Shown here piece by piece: positions 30,926 to 41,138 of a stretch of 64,000 nt of DNA. Under the pieces are notes generated by a model that ran no database searches, was not told the origin of the DNA, and worked only from the letters and a program-made list of their open reading frames with translations. Positions within the stretch are counted from its first letter, which is position 1. Every line of letters starts with the position of its first letter. The stretch comes from Rhizobium sp. 9140 (GTDB taxonomy: Bacteria; Pseudomonadota; Alphaproteobacteria; Rhizobiales; Rhizobiaceae): positions 672,501 through 736,500 of the forward strand of contig NZ_FJUR01000001.1 in NCBI RefSeq assembly GCF_900067135.1, given 5' to 3'. The position numbers and the translations under genes are program-made.

Positions 30926-32266
30926 ATGACCGTCGAGGCAAGCGAAGCCACGCAGGAGATCGACAAGCTCCTTGCTCTCCATCCCAAGGGCTTCGATCTG
31001 TCACTGGAGCGCGTGACGCGCCTCCTCGATAGGCTCGGCAATCCTCAGGACAGGCTGCCGCCCGTCATTCATGTGGCCGGCACCAACGGCAAAGGATCGG
31101 TCACCGCCTTTTCCCGGGCAATCCTCGAGGCGGCCGGTCTCTCCGTCCACGTCCATACCTCGCCGCACCTCGTCACCTGGCATGAGCGCTATCGCCTCGG
31201 CGTCAAGGGTGGACGCGGTGCCTATGCGACGGATGCGGTTCTCGCAGATGCGGTGCGCCGTGTGGCGGCTGCCAATCGCGGCGAGATCATCACTGTCTTC
31301 GAGATTTTGACGGCCGTCACCTTCGTCCTTTTTTCCGAGCATCCGGCCGATGTCGCGATCATCGAGGTTGGTCTCGGCGGGCGTTTCGACGCGACGAACG
31401 TGATCAAGACGCCGGCGGTAACAACGATCATGCCGATCTCGCTCGATCATCAGGCCTATCTGGGCGACCGCGTCGAACTGATCGCCGCCGAAAAGGCCGG
31501 CATCATGAAGCGCGGCTGTCCCGTCGTCATCGGGCAGCAGGAGGAAGAAGCCGCGCGCGACGTGCTGGTCACCACCGCTGAGCGGCTGCGCTGCCCTGTG
31601 TCTGTCTACGGACAGGACTTCATGGCGCATGAGGAGTTCGGCCATCTGATCTATCAGGACGATGACGGACTGATCGACCTGCCGCTTCCGCGCCTCCCCG
31701 GCCGGCATCAATATGCCAATGCCGCCGCGGCGATCCGTACCATCCGTGCAGCGGGCTTTAATCCGTCGGATGAGGCCATCGAGAAAGGCCTGACGACGGT
31801 GGAGTGGCCCGGCCGGTTGCAGCGCCTGACCAGCGGACGGCTGGCGGAACGCGCACCGAAACGCGCCGAGATCTGGGTGGATGGCGGCCACAATCCGGGT
31901 GCCGGCAAGGTGATCGCCGAGACGATGGCAAACCTAGAGGATCGCGATCCGCGCCCTCTGTTCCTCATCATCGGCATGATCAACACCAAGGATCCCGCCG
32001 GCTATTTCCAAGCCTTCTCCGGCCTTGCCGAGCAGGTCTTCACCGTGCCGATCCGCGGTACGGATGTCGGTATCGATCCGGTGGCGCTGGCGGAGGATGC
32101 TGCGGCACAGGGGTTCGAGGTCGAACCTGTCTCCTCTGTGACGGAAGCGCTGGCGATCCTCTCTGTCCGATTCGAAAACCAGCCGGTCGCCCCGCGCATC
32201 CTCATCGGTGGCTCGCTTTATCTCGTCGGCAACGTCCTCGCCGACAACGGCACGCCGCCGCGCTGA
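30926..32266 (+). CDS. folC: Folylpolyglutamate synthase / dihydrofolate synthase
   Basis: A 446-residue Mur-ligase-like enzyme that adds glutamate to dihydropteroate and folates. The P-loop AGTNGKGSVT is at residues 51-60. Further signatures are VHTSPHLVTWHERY, EVGLGGRFDATN and the C-terminal glutamate-ligase domain (WVDGGHNPGAGK). The frame stays open far upstream (from 30455 inside accD), but ATG 30926 gives the normal family N-terminus and a short gap after accD. Confidence 0.96.
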   Translation: MTVEASEATQEIDKLLALHPKGFDLSLERVTRLLDRLGNPQDRLPPVIHVAGTNGKGSVTAFSRAILEAAGLSVHVHTSPHLVTWHERYRLGVKGGRGAYATDAVLADAVRRVAAANRGEIITVFEILTAVTFVLFSEHPADVAIIEVGLGGRFDATNVIKTPAVTTIMPISLDHQAYLGDRVELIAAEKAGIMKRGCPVVIGQQEEEAARDVLVTTAERLRCPVSVYGQDFMAHEEFGHLIYQDDDGLIDLPLPRLPGRHQYANAAAAIRTIRAAGFNPSDEAIEKGLTTVEWPGRLQRLTSGRLAERAPKRAEIWVDGGHNPGAGKVIAETMANLEDRDPRPLFLIIGMINTKDPAGYFQAFSGLAEQVFTVPIRGTDVGIDPVALAEDAAAQGFEVEPVSSVTEALAILSVRFENQPVAPRILIGGSLYLVGNVLADNGTPPR

Positions 32267-32310
32267 GAGATGCCCGCCCTGAGAGATCCCCACGGTGGAA
32301 ACGTCATGAA

Positions 32311-32337
32311 AAAACCCGGCTGCGAAGGCCGGGTTTT
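32311..32337. terminator. Bidirectional terminator between folC and trxA
   Basis: A 10-bp perfect stem (32311-32320 with 32328-32337), 7-base loop, ending in four T on each strand. It separates converging transcripts. Confidence 0.85.
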
Positions 32338-32366
32338 CCAATGGTCGTATCATATGAGGCGGCCGC

Positions 32367-32690
32367 TTATGCGGCGGCGTTGGTGATCCAAGACGTCAGC
32401 GCTGTTTTCGGCGCGGCACCAACCTTGATGTCAGCCACTTCGCCAGCCTTGAAGATCGCGAGCGTCGGGATGGAGCGGACGCCGTACTGGGCCGCAATCT
32501 CGGGGTTCTCGTCGATGTTGATCTTTGCGACCTTCACCTTGCCGGCCATCTCGTTGGAGATTTCCTCAAGGCTCGGCGCGATCATCTTGCACGGGCCGCA
32601 CCATTCGGCCCAGAAATCGACGATAACCGGCTCCTGTGCATTGAGAACTTCATCCTGAAAATTGGATGTATCGACTTTCACGGTCGCCAT
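32367..32690 (-). CDS. trxA: Thioredoxin
   Basis: A 107-residue cytosolic disulfide reductase. The active site WCGPC is at residues 30-34, in [16 protein letters not shown]; the cis-Pro segment is [12 protein letters not shown]. Length is canonical. It lies downstream of addA in the same direction, with a 104-base gap that could contain its own promoter. The pairing addB-addA-trxA is common in rhizobia. Confidence 0.98.
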   Translation of the reverse strand: MATVKVDTSNFQDEVLNAQEPVIVDFWAEWCGPCKMIAPSLEEISNEMAGKVKVAKINIDENPEIAAQYGVRSIPTLAIFKAGEVADIKVGAAPKTALTSWITNAAA

Positions 32691-32794
32691 GATGCGCTCC
32701 TGGTTATGATGGTGCGGGCTTCTAAAATGCGGATGACCCGCAGGGCATGATCAGGATGTGATGATCCGGACCCTTAATTTCAATGTCCGGTATC

Positions 32795-35700
32795 TCATTT
32801 TGTGGCGAGCTCTACAAGCGCGGCATCGAGCAGCGCCTCTGGCACTTCGATTGCCGATGGACCCTCGGTAAAGACGAGGATACAGCGGAAACGATGGGCC
32901 GGATAGAGCGGTCGAAGGATCTCCCGGTAGATTGCAAGTTGTGTCCGGTAGACCATCGGTACGGCGCCGGCGTCACCGGGCACGTCGCGGTTGGTCTTGA
33001 AGTCGGCAATCACCACGCAATCGTCTGTAACGGCCAACCGGTCAATCCGGCCGGACACGGCATGTTCGCGCGCACCGAGCCGAAGCGTGCCCATGATCGA
33101 CACCTCCGCGCGGCTGGTGCCGGAGAACAGTTCGGAAAGGACGGGATCTTCGATGACCGCAAGAACGGAGCGCACGATGCCGTCTCTTTGCGCTTCGCTC
33201 CATATTGGAACGGCGCGCGACAGGTAGAGCGCGGCGTCCGCTTCGCGTGCCTCGGGCGCCCGTGCGGGCAGGACCTGCAGCAGCCGGTGCAGGATCGCCC
33301 CGCGCAGAAGCGACGGTCCCGTGCGCTTGTCCTCAGGAAAGAGACGCGATCCCGTGATCGTGTCCGCCGCGTCGGCCTCGACAGCAAAGCCGGCCCCGGA
33401 GGGGCTCAAGGGGCGGGGAAGGTGGCGCTGCGGCGGTAGGGGTTCGAACAGCGCCAGCGGCAGGGCTCCGCCATCATCGGCCGCGATCGTGGCTTCTACG
33501 GGTTCGATGTCGAAATCCCTCCGCTTCGTCAGCGCATGCCAGCGCGCGCCGCTCCATTGCAGGCCGCCAACGGCAAAATCGACGGGCAGCAGACGGCCTT
33601 CCGCATCTGCCGCAAGGCCGGCCCGCACCATCGCGTGCCAGCTCTCGGGATTGTCGAGCTTGCCACGATAGCCGCAGACGATCAGACGATCCGCCGCCCG
33701 CGTCATGCCGACATAGAGCAGCCGGCGATACTCTTCCTCGGCGCCCGCCTTCAGCCGCTGCGTATCGCTGTCGATCAGGCTGTTGGAGGCTGCCCGTGGC
33801 GGCCGCCAGACGGGAATGGTCATGGTCTCCCCATCGGGGCCTCGACCATGAGGAGAGGGCACCATGCGGAGTGCGGGAACATGCTGGTTGTTGAACGCCT
33901 TGCCGCTGCCATCGACCAGGAAGACGACCGGCGCTTCCAGGCCTTTTGCCGCATGCACGGTCATAACGCGAACTTCGTTGCGCTCCTTGTCCTGCTCGCG
34001 CTTGATGGTCGGCGCCTCCAGTTCAAGACCGGAGATGAAGCTTTGCAGACCGGGGAGACCGTTGGCCTCGTGATCGAGGCAGAAGGTCAGGAACTCGTCG
34101 AGGATGTCGCTGACCTCGCTGCCGAGCCGCGACAGAAACGCCGCCCGCCCGCCATCGGCACCCAGCAAGCGGGCATAGAGATCATGCACCGAGAGTGTAT
34201 CCGCCAGCGTCCGGTAGTTCGCCAGCCGTATGACGACCAGCTTGAGGGCAGGATCGGACGATCCTTCCAGCGCGGTCCAGAGGCTCTGGCCGAGGGGGCG
34301 CAAGGTTGCGACGTCTGCGAGCATCTCCTCGGTCACCGCGAAAAGCGGGCTCTTCAGCACGGCGGCGAGCGACAGGTCGTCCTGCGGCAAAAGCAGGAAG
34401 CGGCCGAGCGCCATCAGATCCTGAACGGCGATATGCGCCGTCAGCACCAGCCGGTCGGCACCCGCCACGGGAATGTCGTGCCGCGTCTTCAGCGCGCGCA
34501 TCAGCGCGTTGACGAAGGCGTCGCGCTTGCGCACCAGCACGATCACGTCACCCGGCCGCATGACGCGGCGCGTTGTCTTCTCGATGATCGTCTCGGTGCC
34601 GATCCAGCTGGCAAGCGTGGCCGCGATGCGTTCGGCAAGAATGTTGGCCGGCGCATTTTCGGGCGTCGCATCGAAGGCTGCCGTCCAGTCCTCTTCCTCA
34701 AGGCTCGGTGCAGGCGCGATCGCATCCCAGATTTCGACTAGACCGGGATGGCCGACACGGTTGGAGGCATGCACCACGGGCTCGTTCCGCGCGCTGAGAC
34801 CGCGCGCATGGGCGGGTTGGCGAAACACGGTATCGACGGCGGACAGCACGTCCTCGGTCGAGCGGAAGGAGAGTTGCAGCTGCACGGGGCTGAAGGCGAG
34901 CCCGCTGGCGTCGATTCGCCGCTTCGCCTCGCGCTCCTCCTCGGAAAAGCGCTCCGGCCGCGCGCCCTGGAACGAATAGATCGACTGCTTCTCGTCGCCG
35001 ACGGCAAAGAGCGTCCGATGCCGGCCGCGAGCACTGTCGCCGGTAAAGAAGTCTTCCGCAAGCGACCGGATGATCGACCATTGCACCGGGCTCGTATCCT
35101 GCGCCTCGTCCACGAGAATATGGTCGATGCCCTGATCGAGCTTGTAGTGCACCCAGGCGCCGACATCCGAGCGGGTCAGCAATCTGGCGGTCCGGTTGAT
35201 CAGATCGTCGAAATCGAGCTGGCTGCGGCTTTTCTTGATGTCCTCATAGTCCTGCGTCAGCCGCTCGGCGAGCACCATGGCGGCCTGCGTCGCTTCGAAC
35301 ATATGAAGCAGGTTGAGCCGGTCGGACAGCGCGAGGATCCGATCGTAAGCGGCCTGCACCTTGTCTTCGAGATCGGGCGCCGCCTTGCGCAACGGGGCGG
35401 AAAAAAAGCCCGACATCGCCTTCGGCTTTGCCGTGGACGCGGAGAAGAACAGATCACGGAGGGCTTGATAACGTTGCAGCGGCGTCGGCAATTCGGCGAT
35501 GGTGGCAAGACCATCGGCGAAATCCCGCACCTTGACGCCGCCCGAAGACCGCGCAAGATCGATATAGCGCGTCAGCTCGGCCCCGTTCAGGCCGTCGAGC
35601 GGCCAGAATCGGGCAATGACGCTGTCCGCCGTCTCGCTTTCGTCCAGTCCCAGCGCCTCTCGCAGGACTCGGTCGGTGCCGCCCTGCTGCTCGGCCTCGC

Positions 35701-36364
35701 TCAGAAAGGCCTGAAGCGCCGTCCGGTTGGCCACGATCATCGACAGCAGGCTCTCGAGCCCGGTGTCATCGGCGAGCGCCAGCACCGTCTCGAACGCCCC
35801 GGTCAGCGCCGGATCTCCCTCGGTCGCTGCGGCGGTCAGGAGAAGGCGGCGCGCATCGGCGAGCAGGATCGTCGCCGTCCGGTCGTCCAGCACCGAGAAA
35901 TGGCCGGCGACATTGGCTTCCAGCGGAAACTGATGCAGCAGCGCTTCGCAGAACGCGTGGATCGTCTGGATCTTCAGCCCGCCCGGCGTTTCCAGCGCGC
36001 GGGCAAACAGGCGTCGCGCTTCGGCGACCGTGGCGGCGTCAGGCGCCCGCCCTTCGAGCGCCGTGATGCGCGCCGAAAGCGTTGCGTCGTCCAGCGTCAC
36101 CCATTCCGCCAGACGCTCGAACACGCGGTTCGACATTTCGGCTGCCGCTGCCTTCGTATAGGTCAGGCAGAGGATGGCCGAGGCGCGGCATCCCGAAAGC
36201 AGGAGCCGGATGACACGCTGGGTCAGAACATGGGTTTTGCCCGATCCGGCATTGGCCGACACCCAGGCCGATCGTCTCGGATCCGAAGCGACGGCCTGTT
36301 GCTGCGTCGTCCAGTTCAACCAGTCGGCCGGTGAACCGCTCGTCGGTGCGAGATCGTCAGGCAT
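32795..36364 (-). CDS. addA: Double-strand break repair helicase AddA
   Basis: About 1189 residues; UvrD/RecB-like helicase with a C-terminal RecB nuclease domain that, with AddB, resects DNA breaks. Walker A is SANAGSGKTHVLTQ, helicase motif II lies in DHILVDEAQDTSPVQW, and motif VI is YRRLLYVGMTRAADRL. The nuclease motif is VVIADFKTNRD (D-x-K). ATG 36364 (MPDDLAPT) is preferred to 36385: it has an AGGAG-type site, overlaps addB by 8 bases instead of 29, and gives the expected N-terminus. Length and composition are normal. Confidence 0.96.
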   Translation of the reverse strand: MPDDLAPTSGSPADWLNWTTQQQAVASDPRRSAWVSANAGSGKTHVLTQRVIRLLLSGCRASAILCLTYTKAAAAEMSNRVFERLAEWVTLDDATLSARITALEGRAPDAATVAEARRLFARALETPGGLKIQTIHAFCEALLHQFPLEANVAGHFSVLDDRTATILLADARRLLLTAAATEGDPALTGAFETVLALADDTGLESLLSMIVANRTALQAFLSEAEQQGGTDRVLREALGLDESETADSVIARFWPLDGLNGAELTRYIDLARSSGGVKVRDFADGLATIAELPTPLQRYQALRDLFFSASTAKPKAMSGFFSAPLRKAAPDLEDKVQAAYDRILALSDRLNLLHMFEATQAAMVLAERLTQDYEDIKKSRSQLDFDDLINRTARLLTRSDVGAWVHYKLDQGIDHILVDEAQDTSPVQWSIIRSLAEDFFTGDSARGRHRTLFAVGDEKQSIYSFQGARPERFSEEEREAKRRIDASGLAFSPVQLQLSFRSTEDVLSAVDTVFRQPAHARGLSARNEPVVHASNRVGHPGLVEIWDAIAPAPSLEEEDWTAAFDATPENAPANILAERIAATLASWIGTETIIEKTTRRVMRPGDVIVLVRKRDAFVNALMRALKTRHDIPVAGADRLVLTAHIAVQDLMALGRFLLLPQDDLSLAAVLKSPLFAVTEEMLADVATLRPLGQSLWTALEGSSDPALKLVVIRLANYRTLADTLSVHDLYARLLGADGGRAAFLSRLGSEVSDILDEFLTFCLDHEANGLPGLQSFISGLELEAPTIKREQDKERNEVRVMTVHAAKGLEAPVVFLVDGSGKAFNNQHVPALRMVPSPHGRGPDGETMTIPVWRPPRAASNSLIDSDTQRLKAGAEEEYRRLLYVGMTRAADRLIVCGYRGKLDNPESWHAMVRAGLAADAEGRLLPVDFAVGGLQWSGARWHALTKRRDFDIEPVEATIAADDGGALPLALFEPLPPQRHLPRPLSPSGAGFAVEADAADTITGSRLFPEDKRTGPSLLRGAILHRLLQVLPARAPEAREADAALYLSRAVPIWSEAQRDGIVRSVLAVIEDPVLSELFSGTSRAEVSIMGTLRLGAREHAVSGRIDRLAVTDDCVVIADFKTNRDVPGDAGAVPMVYRTQLAIYREILRPLYPAHRFRCILVFTEGPSAIEVPEALLDAALVELATK

Positions 36365-39300
36365 CCCCCGTCTCCTCTTCGCCATCGGCCGTCGACCATT
36401 CGGCGACGCGCGCCAGATGATCGTATTCCCCGCCGTAGGATTTTTCCTTCTGGACGATCACGCGCGAGGCGAAGCCGCGCTGGCCCGATTGCAGCGCCCG
36501 CAGCAGGCCGGTGAACTGGGCCAATGATTCGTCGGCGAGCATCTCCGCCGTCTTGGGCTCGACATCGCCCTTCGCGCGCCCCTCATTATTAACCTCGTCC
36601 ACTTCGAACCGGTCCCCGGGCTTCAGCCTGACATAGAGCAGCGAGGCGGGATGGCGCCTGCCGACCTTGCCGAAGGCGCCCGCCTTCAGAGCCGCGGCTT
36701 CGAGCGGCAGCTGCGGATCGAGCAGCGCGCGGGCTTCCTTGACGGAGGGGCTGGCGCCGGTCTTATAATCGACGATCACGGCCTCGCCATCGGGGCCGAT
36801 GTCGATCCGGTCGGCAATGCCGGTGAGCTCGATATCGGCGACGCCGACCTGAAACTTGGCATAGCGCTCCAGGAAGGATTGCCGGATTCCGTCCTTGCGG
36901 GACATCTCCCAGTCGATGAAGGCCCGGCCGACGGCCGCGAACCGGGGCCGCCAGATGACGTCGATATGGACCGGCAGCCGCTGCTCGTCGAAGGCCGCAT
37001 CGATCAGCTGCCGCATGACGGCCTGCGCTTCCGGACCCGCGGGATCGACCTCGCTCTTGGCAAAGCGCTCGACGATGGCGTGGTAGATGGTGCCGCGCTC
37101 GGCCGCGCCCGGGTCCGCATTGAACCCGTCGATCGGCTGGAGGCGCAGAATACGCCGGGCATAGATGGAATAGGGATCGCGGCGCAGACGCCCGACCTCG
37201 CTGAAGGAATAGCGCCGCGGCTGCACCGCGAAATCCGGCTTCGGTTCCGGCCTCTTGGCAAGCGGCGTGTCGGGACGCGCGTCGAGAAGGGTGGCATAGC
37301 GCAACCGGTCGCGGCCGTACTCGCGCAGGCGCTGTCCCAGCTCCTTGCCGCCGACGGCGAGAAGCCGTTGCAGCCAGCGGGAGGCGACAGTGGGCGTCGC
37401 GCCCTTGCGCAAGGACCGGCTGAACACGAGCCGACGTGTGCCGCAGGCCATCTGGAGATCGTGCGCCAGCTGGCCGATACGCCGTTCCGGCGGCTCCAGC
37501 CCGATGCCGGTCTTCATGCTGCGCGACAGGAAAGGATCATTGGCCGTCTGTCCTGGCCATGTGCCTTCGTTCATACCGCCGAGGACGACGATATCGACGG
37601 TCTGCAACCGGGCTTCCAGTGCCCCGAAAATGAAGACGCGCGGATGCCGCATGGCGCGGGGCTTGACGGCGGAGCCGGCCACCAGCGCTTCAACCGCTTC
37701 GCACCACTGCCCGCCATCCGCCTCGATCTGCCCGTCCACCTCGATCACGGCACGCAGCAGATCGGCGAGCGCCGCACCCGCCTCGCCGGACCAGAGAGCA
37801 CCGAGATCGCCCGTCTTCGACATGGCCACACCCTCCAGCGCGCGCCCGGTCCGCTCTGCCCAGTCGGAGAGCGTCAGCGACGTGCTGAACCCGCCGGCAC
37901 CTTTGCGCCGCCGCACCAGCATGGCGACGAGCGGCTCGACAGCGGTGGCGATGGCACCAGCCACGACGCGGGCATCCTCGATTTCCGCATCCGTTACCTG
38001 CACCAGCCATTCCGGCGCATGGCGATCGGCGCGCCGGCGGACCGCCGCCTCGTCAAGCAGCGGTCTGAGGTCGGCAATATCGGCCGGCACCGTGCCGCCG
38101 CGCAGAGCCAGCAGCTCCAGCAATGTCGCGGCCGGGCGGAAGCGCTCGGGCGGCATACCGAAGTGGGCGAGCGGATGCTTTATCAGCGTGGTGATGGCGA
38201 CGGGATCGCCGGGGCGTAGCGCCACGTCGAGCATCAGCCGGACAAGCGTGCCATGCGGCGTGGAGGCAAGGGGCGTGCCTGCGGAATCATCCGCCTCGAT
38301 CCCGAAGCGCTGCAATTCGGCGGCAACCCGGCGGGCAAGATCGCGGTCGGGCGTGATCAGCGCGGCCTGACACTCGTCGTCCTTTTGCAATGCCAGCCGC
38401 AGGGAAAGCGCAATGGCCGTCGCCTCCTCGCGTTCGTTGACGGCCTCGATCAGCGCCGCATCGCAAAAAGCCGCTTCGACGCGTCGTGCATCGAGCGAAC
38501 GTCGCACGGCGTCCCAGGAACTGGTCGCTTCCACCGGCAGGAAGGCATGCGACAATGTCTCGGCCCGGTCGGCGAGATCCGCATCGACGGTGCCGATCGA
38601 CAAGACCTCCGTCCGCGAAATGCCCATGCGGCGGAGGAGACGCACGAAGCCGTATTGCGGATGGCTGCGGCTGGCGGAATCGTCGCGGCGGGCAGCGTCT
38701 GTCGATGGCGGGTCGATCAGGTTCCAGTCCGCCTCGGTCATCGTCTCGTCCAGCCCCGGCAGAACGATGGCGCCTTGCGGCAACCTCTGTACCGCGAGGA
38801 TCAGCCGGGCGGTAGCGGGAATGGAGCCCGTGGACCCCGCAATGATCACAGGGCCGTCGATCGCACCGGCAGCGATCCGGTGGCTTTCCGCCTCGAGAAC
38901 AGCATTGCGGTGGCGGGAGGGTGAGGAGCGGCTGAGTTCGGCCAGCCGGGCCGGCCAGAACTGGCTGGCGATCTGCAGGAACTCCAGCGTCAGCGTCCAC
39001 CATTGGGCATAGTTGCTGGCATCGAGCGCGCCCAGCCTCTCCCAGTCCAGATCCTCCGTCTCGATATCGTCGATGATCTGCACGAGGTTTCGCGCCAGCC
39101 ACAAGGCGTCCGCCGGGCTTGCAGGGGCGATCAGCGGACTGTCGCCATGGAGTTCGGTGACGATGCGCGGCAGCGTGTTGCGCCAGGCGAGAATCAGCCG
39201 CGACAGCTCGATCAGCCGCGCCGGGCCTGTCAGCGGCGGCGCAAGATCGAGAACGGCCGGCATCTCGGCATCGAAGAAGCCGCTGTCGTCGTCCGTTTCC

Positions 39301-39545
39301 CCCAGCGCCCGGATGACCGGCAGGATGGCGGAGCGCGCACCGAGGCAATCCACGAACTCGGAGCGCAGCACGCGTGCGGCGCGTCGCGTGGGCACGAAGA
39401 TCGTCACGCCGGCAAGCGACAGCGGATCGGCCGGATCGTAGCGGTAGTCCGGCACGATCGTCCCGTCGCAGATCGCGTGGACGAGCGTCTTCAGGAAAGG
39501 CACGCCGGCCGGGATGGTGAAGACGTTCTGTCGTGCGGGCGTCAT
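36357..39545 (-). CDS. addB: Double-strand break repair protein AddB
   Basis: About 1062 residues; a second nuclease and inactivated helicase of the AddAB complex. The N-terminal region has the helicase-like TIFVPTRRAARVLRSEF, and the C-terminal nuclease shows EAVIVDYKTGASPSVKEARALL (D-x-K). No cysteine follows the nuclease motif, so the iron-sulfur cluster of Bacillus AddB appears absent. The start at 39545 (MTPARQNVFTIPAG) is used; the frame opens earlier at 39632. It overlaps addA by 8 bases and follows the nucleotidyltransferase gene by 11. Confidence 0.95.
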   Translation of the reverse strand: MTPARQNVFTIPAGVPFLKTLVHAICDGTIVPDYRYDPADPLSLAGVTIFVPTRRAARVLRSEFVDCLGARSAILPVIRALGETDDDSGFFDAEMPAVLDLAPPLTGPARLIELSRLILAWRNTLPRIVTELHGDSPLIAPASPADALWLARNLVQIIDDIETEDLDWERLGALDASNYAQWWTLTLEFLQIASQFWPARLAELSRSSPSRHRNAVLEAESHRIAAGAIDGPVIIAGSTGSIPATARLILAVQRLPQGAIVLPGLDETMTEADWNLIDPPSTDAARRDDSASRSHPQYGFVRLLRRMGISRTEVLSIGTVDADLADRAETLSHAFLPVEATSSWDAVRRSLDARRVEAAFCDAALIEAVNEREEATAIALSLRLALQKDDECQAALITPDRDLARRVAAELQRFGIEADDSAGTPLASTPHGTLVRLMLDVALRPGDPVAITTLIKHPLAHFGMPPERFRPAATLLELLALRGGTVPADIADLRPLLDEAAVRRRADRHAPEWLVQVTDAEIEDARVVAGAIATAVEPLVAMLVRRRKGAGGFSTSLTLSDWAERTGRALEGVAMSKTGDLGALWSGEAGAALADLLRAVIEVDGQIEADGGQWCEAVEALVAGSAVKPRAMRHPRVFIFGALEARLQTVDIVVLGGMNEGTWPGQTANDPFLSRSMKTGIGLEPPERRIGQLAHDLQMACGTRRLVFSRSLRKGATPTVASRWLQRLLAVGGKELGQRLREYGRDRLRYATLLDARPDTPLAKRPEPKPDFAVQPRRYSFSEVGRLRRDPYSIYARRILRLQPIDGFNADPGAAERGTIYHAIVERFAKSEVDPAGPEAQAVMRQLIDAAFDEQRLPVHIDVIWRPRFAAVGRAFIDWEMSRKDGIRQSFLERYAKFQVGVADIELTGIADRIDIGPDGEAVIVDYKTGASPSVKEARALLDPQLPLEAAALKAGAFGKVGRRHPASLLYVRLKPGDRFEVDEVNNEGRAKGDVEPKTAEMLADESLAQFTGLLRALQSGQRGFASRVIVQKEKSYGGEYDHLARVAEWSTADGEEETGDA

Positions 39546-39556
39546 GGTCTCTTCCC

Positions 39557-40285
39557 TCAGGCGCGTTCCGCCAGCCGTGCAAACTGCGCTTCGGCCTTGC
39601 CGATCGCATCCGGCGTTCCCACGGTAATCCATTCGCCTTCGAGCATCAGGCCGTACAGGCGGCCGGCAGCGATGGCCTTGTCGAAATAGATGTTGAGATT
39701 GAAGGCGTCCTTCGGGGCATCGGCAAACAGCGTGCTCATCATGGCGATGGCGCCGGCATAAACGACGGGTTGCGGCATTCCTTCGGCGTAGCGCACCAGC
39801 TGCCCGTCCGCCTGAAGGGAGAAATCCTTCTTGCCGTCATGCCCGGTCGTCCGGTCGAGATCGACGCACAGCAGCAGCATGTCCATGCGGGCGGGATCGA
39901 AGGCCTCGGCAAGGTGGGCGAGATTGCTGCGTCCTTCCGGCTCGCCGATCCAGAAAAGGTCGGCATTCATGACCAGCACGGGGCCGGGGTCGAGAATGCC
40001 GAGCCCCTTGGCGAGGCCTCCGCCCGAATTCATCAGGGCCGCGCGCTCGTCGGATATCCGGATCGCCGGCGCCGGGCGGGCATGGAGATGCGCTTCCATG
40101 CGGTCGGCAAAATGGTGCACGTTGACGGCAGCCGTCTTGATGCCGGCCGCAACCAGAAGGTCGAGCACATGGTCGATCATCGGCTTGCCGGCAATCGGCA
40201 CCAGCGGCTTCGGCATCGTGTCCGTGATGGGGCGCAGTCGCGTACCGAGTCCTGCGGCGAGCACCATGGCATTCTCAATAAGCAT
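39557..40285 (-). CDS. murU: Sugar-1-phosphate nucleotidyltransferase, MurU-like
   Basis: A 242-residue nucleotidyltransferase: GxGTRLxPxTxxxPKPLVPxxxKP signature in LAAGLGTRLRPIT and MPKPLVPIAGKPMIDH, then VLVMNADLFW with the metal-binding Asp. MurU joins UMP to MurNAc-1-phosphate in the cell-wall recycling bypass, and its partner kinase AmgK usually lies next to it. Here the amgK domain is elsewhere (52153-53646). ATG 40285 follows better than the upstream frame to 40321. Substrate is inferred from family and context. Confidence 0.8.
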   Translation of the reverse strand: MLIENAMVLAAGLGTRLRPITDTMPKPLVPIAGKPMIDHVLDLLVAAGIKTAAVNVHHFADRMEAHLHARPAPAIRISDERAALMNSGGGLAKGLGILDPGPVLVMNADLFWIGEPEGRSNLAHLAEAFDPARMDMLLLCVDLDRTTGHDGKKDFSLQADGQLVRYAEGMPQPVVYAGAIAMMSTLFADAPKDAFNLNIYFDKAIAAGRLYGLMLEGEWITVGTPDAIGKAEAQFARLAERA

Positions 40286-40398
40286 GTCGCCCCTTCCCGA
40301 ATTCGGGCCTCGATTTGTCATCCGAACTTTGCATCATGTCCGTCATGCCGCCGGGTTCAAAACGGAAACCTTGCAGGTGCCATGTCCTCGAACCGTTC

Positions 40399-41010
40399 TC
40401 AAGGCATAACGCGCCGAAGCGTCAGATTGATACGGCCACCATTTTTGAGAAGCGTTGATGTCGCGGGGAAGATCCGGTCGACGCCATGAAAGGCGAGCCG
40501 GCTTTCGCCGCCAAGAACGACGATGTCGCCGCTTGACAGCTTGAAGGAGACTGTCCGGTCGTTGCGCTCGCGACCGCCGACCCGAAACAGGCAGGCATCG
40601 CCGAGCGACACCGAGACGACAGGTGTCTGCAGATCCTGCTCGTCCTTGTCCTGATGCAGCCCCATCCGTGCGGTTTCCGCATAGAAATTGACGAGACAGG
40701 CCTGCGGCGGCTTGGATGCACCGGCAACCGTCTGCCAGAGATCAAGCAGGCTTTGTGGAATGGCGGGCCATGGTTCCTGGCTTACGGGATGCTGAGGTTG
40801 ATAGCGGTACCCCAAGGCCTTATCCGTGACCCAGCCGAGCGCGCCGCAGTTCGTCATCCGCACCGACAGCTCCTTGCCGGTCTTTGGCATGGCCGGGCGA
40901 TAGAGCGGGGCTGCGGCAACGACGGCCCTGATCTCCTCGACAAGGGCCTCCTGCCGATTGCGATCGAGAAAGCCGGGAATATGGCGGAAGCCTTTCGGCA
41001 GGACCAGCAT
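40399..41010 (-). CDS. alkB: AlkB-like 2-oxoglutarate/Fe(II) dioxygenase
   Basis: A 203-residue oxidative demethylase that removes 1-methyladenine and 3-methylcytosine lesions. Iron ligands are visible: H-x-D in GLHQDKDEQD, the distal His in LAFHGVDRI, and the 2-oxoglutarate-binding RINLTLRR. The ATG at 41010 (MLVLPKGFRHIPGFLD) has an AGGAGG site; the ORF opens at 41046. No ada gene lies nearby. It could act on nucleic acids or, less likely, on another substrate. Confidence 0.92.
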   Translation of the reverse strand: MLVLPKGFRHIPGFLDRNRQEALVEEIRAVVAAAPLYRPAMPKTGKELSVRMTNCGALGWVTDKALGYRYQPQHPVSQEPWPAIPQSLLDLWQTVAGASKPPQACLVNFYAETARMGLHQDKDEQDLQTPVVSVSLGDACLFRVGGRERNDRTVSFKLSSGDIVVLGGESRLAFHGVDRIFPATSTLLKNGGRINLTLRRVMP

Positions 41011-41138
41011 GGCCTCCTCCTGTTCGCGTTGCTGCCAGCCGATCATGGCAGGATTCTTTGCCGGATTCCGAACGCAACGGACGCCGGTTTTATGGACATA
41101 TCCGTCTTTTGCCGGAAGGGTTCGGCGATCACGGTCAT

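Noticed and set aside
34748-36334. 528-codon open frame opposite addA, and 36651-38219 opposite addB
   Set aside because: Antisense shadows of the AddAB genes, with no recognisable domain, ribosome site or operon context.
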